Positions 63,436-64,000 of a stretch of 64,000 nt of DNA are shown here, piece after piece. The stretch spans positions 1,515,696-1,579,695 of the forward strand of contig NZ_QMIK01000001.1 of assembly GCF_003316845.1 (NCBI RefSeq). The letters run 5' to 3'. The notes beneath the pieces are model-generated. The model had not been told where the DNA came from. It made no database searches and was given only the letters and a program-made list of their open reading frames with translations. The position numbers were made by a program, and so were the translations under genes. Each line of letters opens with the position of its first letter. Position 1 is the first letter of the stretch. Source of the DNA: Cognataquiflexum aquatile. Its GTDB lineage: Bacteria > Bacteroidota > Bacteroidia > Cytophagales > Cyclobacteriaceae.

Positions 63436-63840
63436 AAACTTAAAGGGAGGGATTTTTTCGGGTTTCTCGATCGTTGACAAATATTACCAAATCAGATACC
63501 TCTTTCAGCTAAACTATATTTTTACCAAGGTATATTCTATATTTAATTCTTAGACAATTCACCTACTCCTATCTTCCTTCTCAAACACGGTGAATACACG
63601 GTTTAAACACGGTCAAAATGTAAGGGAAGGACTACGGAACAGTAATGTAAAGGATACTCTGACTTACCAGACCTATAGCTAAACCGGCAAGTTGGTGTCA
63701 TACAACAGCAACATCCCAAACCTGTGGTCAAAAGGCAAATCTTTAAACACGTTTGGCTCAAAAAACTCTTTTACCCCTTGTTTTTTTATTGTTCAGGAAA
63801 ACCGTGGATTGTTAAGGTTGTTGTGGAATGTCCTAAAACC
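63436..63840. other. 405-base gap before the rRNA operon end, with phased repeats and a gene fragment
   Basis: Two structures are visible. CACGGT occurs three times at exactly 11-base spacing (63586, 63597, 63608). On minus, 63679-63792 can be read for 38 codons (ending in a stop) with coding-like composition (QGVKEFFEPNVFKDLPFDH) but no start codon and a stop just before it, so it may be a decayed gene end. The rest shows nothing I recognise. Confidence 0.35.
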
Positions 63841-63870
63841 AAAAAGACCCTCAGGTATGAACTGAGGGTC
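63841..63870 (-). terminator. Terminator of the rRNA operon
   Basis: On minus: stem GACCCTCAG / CTGAGGGTC with a seven-base loop and a T run, nine bases past the 5S rRNA 3' end. Confidence 0.87.
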
Positions 63871-63879
63871 TGAATAATG

Positions 63880-63985
63880 TGGCGGCGGCCTACTCTCCCG
63901 GGTGTAACCCCAGTACCATCGGCGCTGCAGGGCTTAACTTCTCTGTTCGGGATGGGAAGAGGTGGGACCCCTGCGCTGGGCCGCC
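63880..63985 (-). rRNA. rrf: 5S ribosomal RNA
   Basis: On minus: GGCGGCC at the 5' end pairs with GGCCGCC near the 3' end (helix I). Conserved internal blocks CCACCTCTTCCCATCCCGAAC and GAAGTTAAGCCC, then GATGGTACTG and GGGAGAGTAGG, identify 5S rRNA. The 16S and 23S genes would lie beyond the right edge of the window. Ends are approximate to a few bases. Confidence 0.95.
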
Positions 63986-64000
63986 TAAATCTTGAAGTAA

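Overview
The window is chromosomal DNA from a member of the Bacteroidota, most likely a marine or freshwater Cytophagales bacterium of the Cyclobacteriaceae type (Algoriphagus / Aquiflexum / Belliella relatives). The basis is three very large secreted proteins with type IX secretion (T9SS) type-B C-terminal domains, a PorP/SprF-type outer-membrane protein, a membrane-anchored LytTR regulator, a monomeric NADP isocitrate dehydrogenase, three-gene sdhCAB order, A-rich translation leaders with few Shine-Dalgarno sites, and promoters resembling TTTG-N(17-20)-TAnnTTTG. I see no prophage, insertion sequence or CRISPR array. Genus-level placement is inference.

Layout. 1-4.3 kb: 3'-part of galactokinase, a small ParE-type toxin-antitoxin pair, a GH140-type secreted glycosidase and a sugar MFS transporter. 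4.4-16.8 kb: two giant paralogous Ig/PKD-like T9SS proteins (1160 and 1831 aa) flanking yaaA, divergent from a PorP/SprF protein and an M48 protease. 16.9-29.3 kb: mixed accessory genes, including a PhyH dioxygenase, small hypothetical proteins, a GMC dehydrogenase with its Tat-signal small subunit, an SRPBCC / LytTR / intradiol-dioxygenase-redoxin lipoprotein cluster, an acyltransferase with an N-terminal nonsense codon, and two small secreted proteins.

29.4-38.6 kb is the most coherent system: two divergent operons that together encode what looks like an oxidative glycoside-degradation pathway. A GMC flavoprotein, its Tat-exported small subunit and a lipoprotein cytochrome c would oxidise a sugar to a 3-keto sugar in the periplasm. 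A DUF1080 lipoprotein and Tat-exported TIM-barrel proteins would cleave or isomerise the 3-keto glycoside. An NHS-family MFS permease would import the product, and a cytosolic TIM-barrel protein plus a Gfo/Idh/MocA oxidoreductase would finish the conversion.

38.7-40.1 kb carries a four-gene tRNA cluster (Lys-Pro-Arg-Lys) in which the two tRNA-Lys genes sit in near-identical 109-bp duplications containing a palindrome. 40.2-64 kb is mostly core metabolism: gap, icd, a hemerythrin/ruvX/def/nitrilase operon, a C-terminal processing protease, sdhCAB, a third T9SS protein, carbonic anhydrase, fabD, folK, sppA, a flavin reductase and an EEP-family phosphatase. The window ends in the 5S gene of an rRNA operon on the minus strand.

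Several gaps carry short tandem repeats (8-mer, 7-mer and about 24-mer families), which are the clearest structure not explained by genes.
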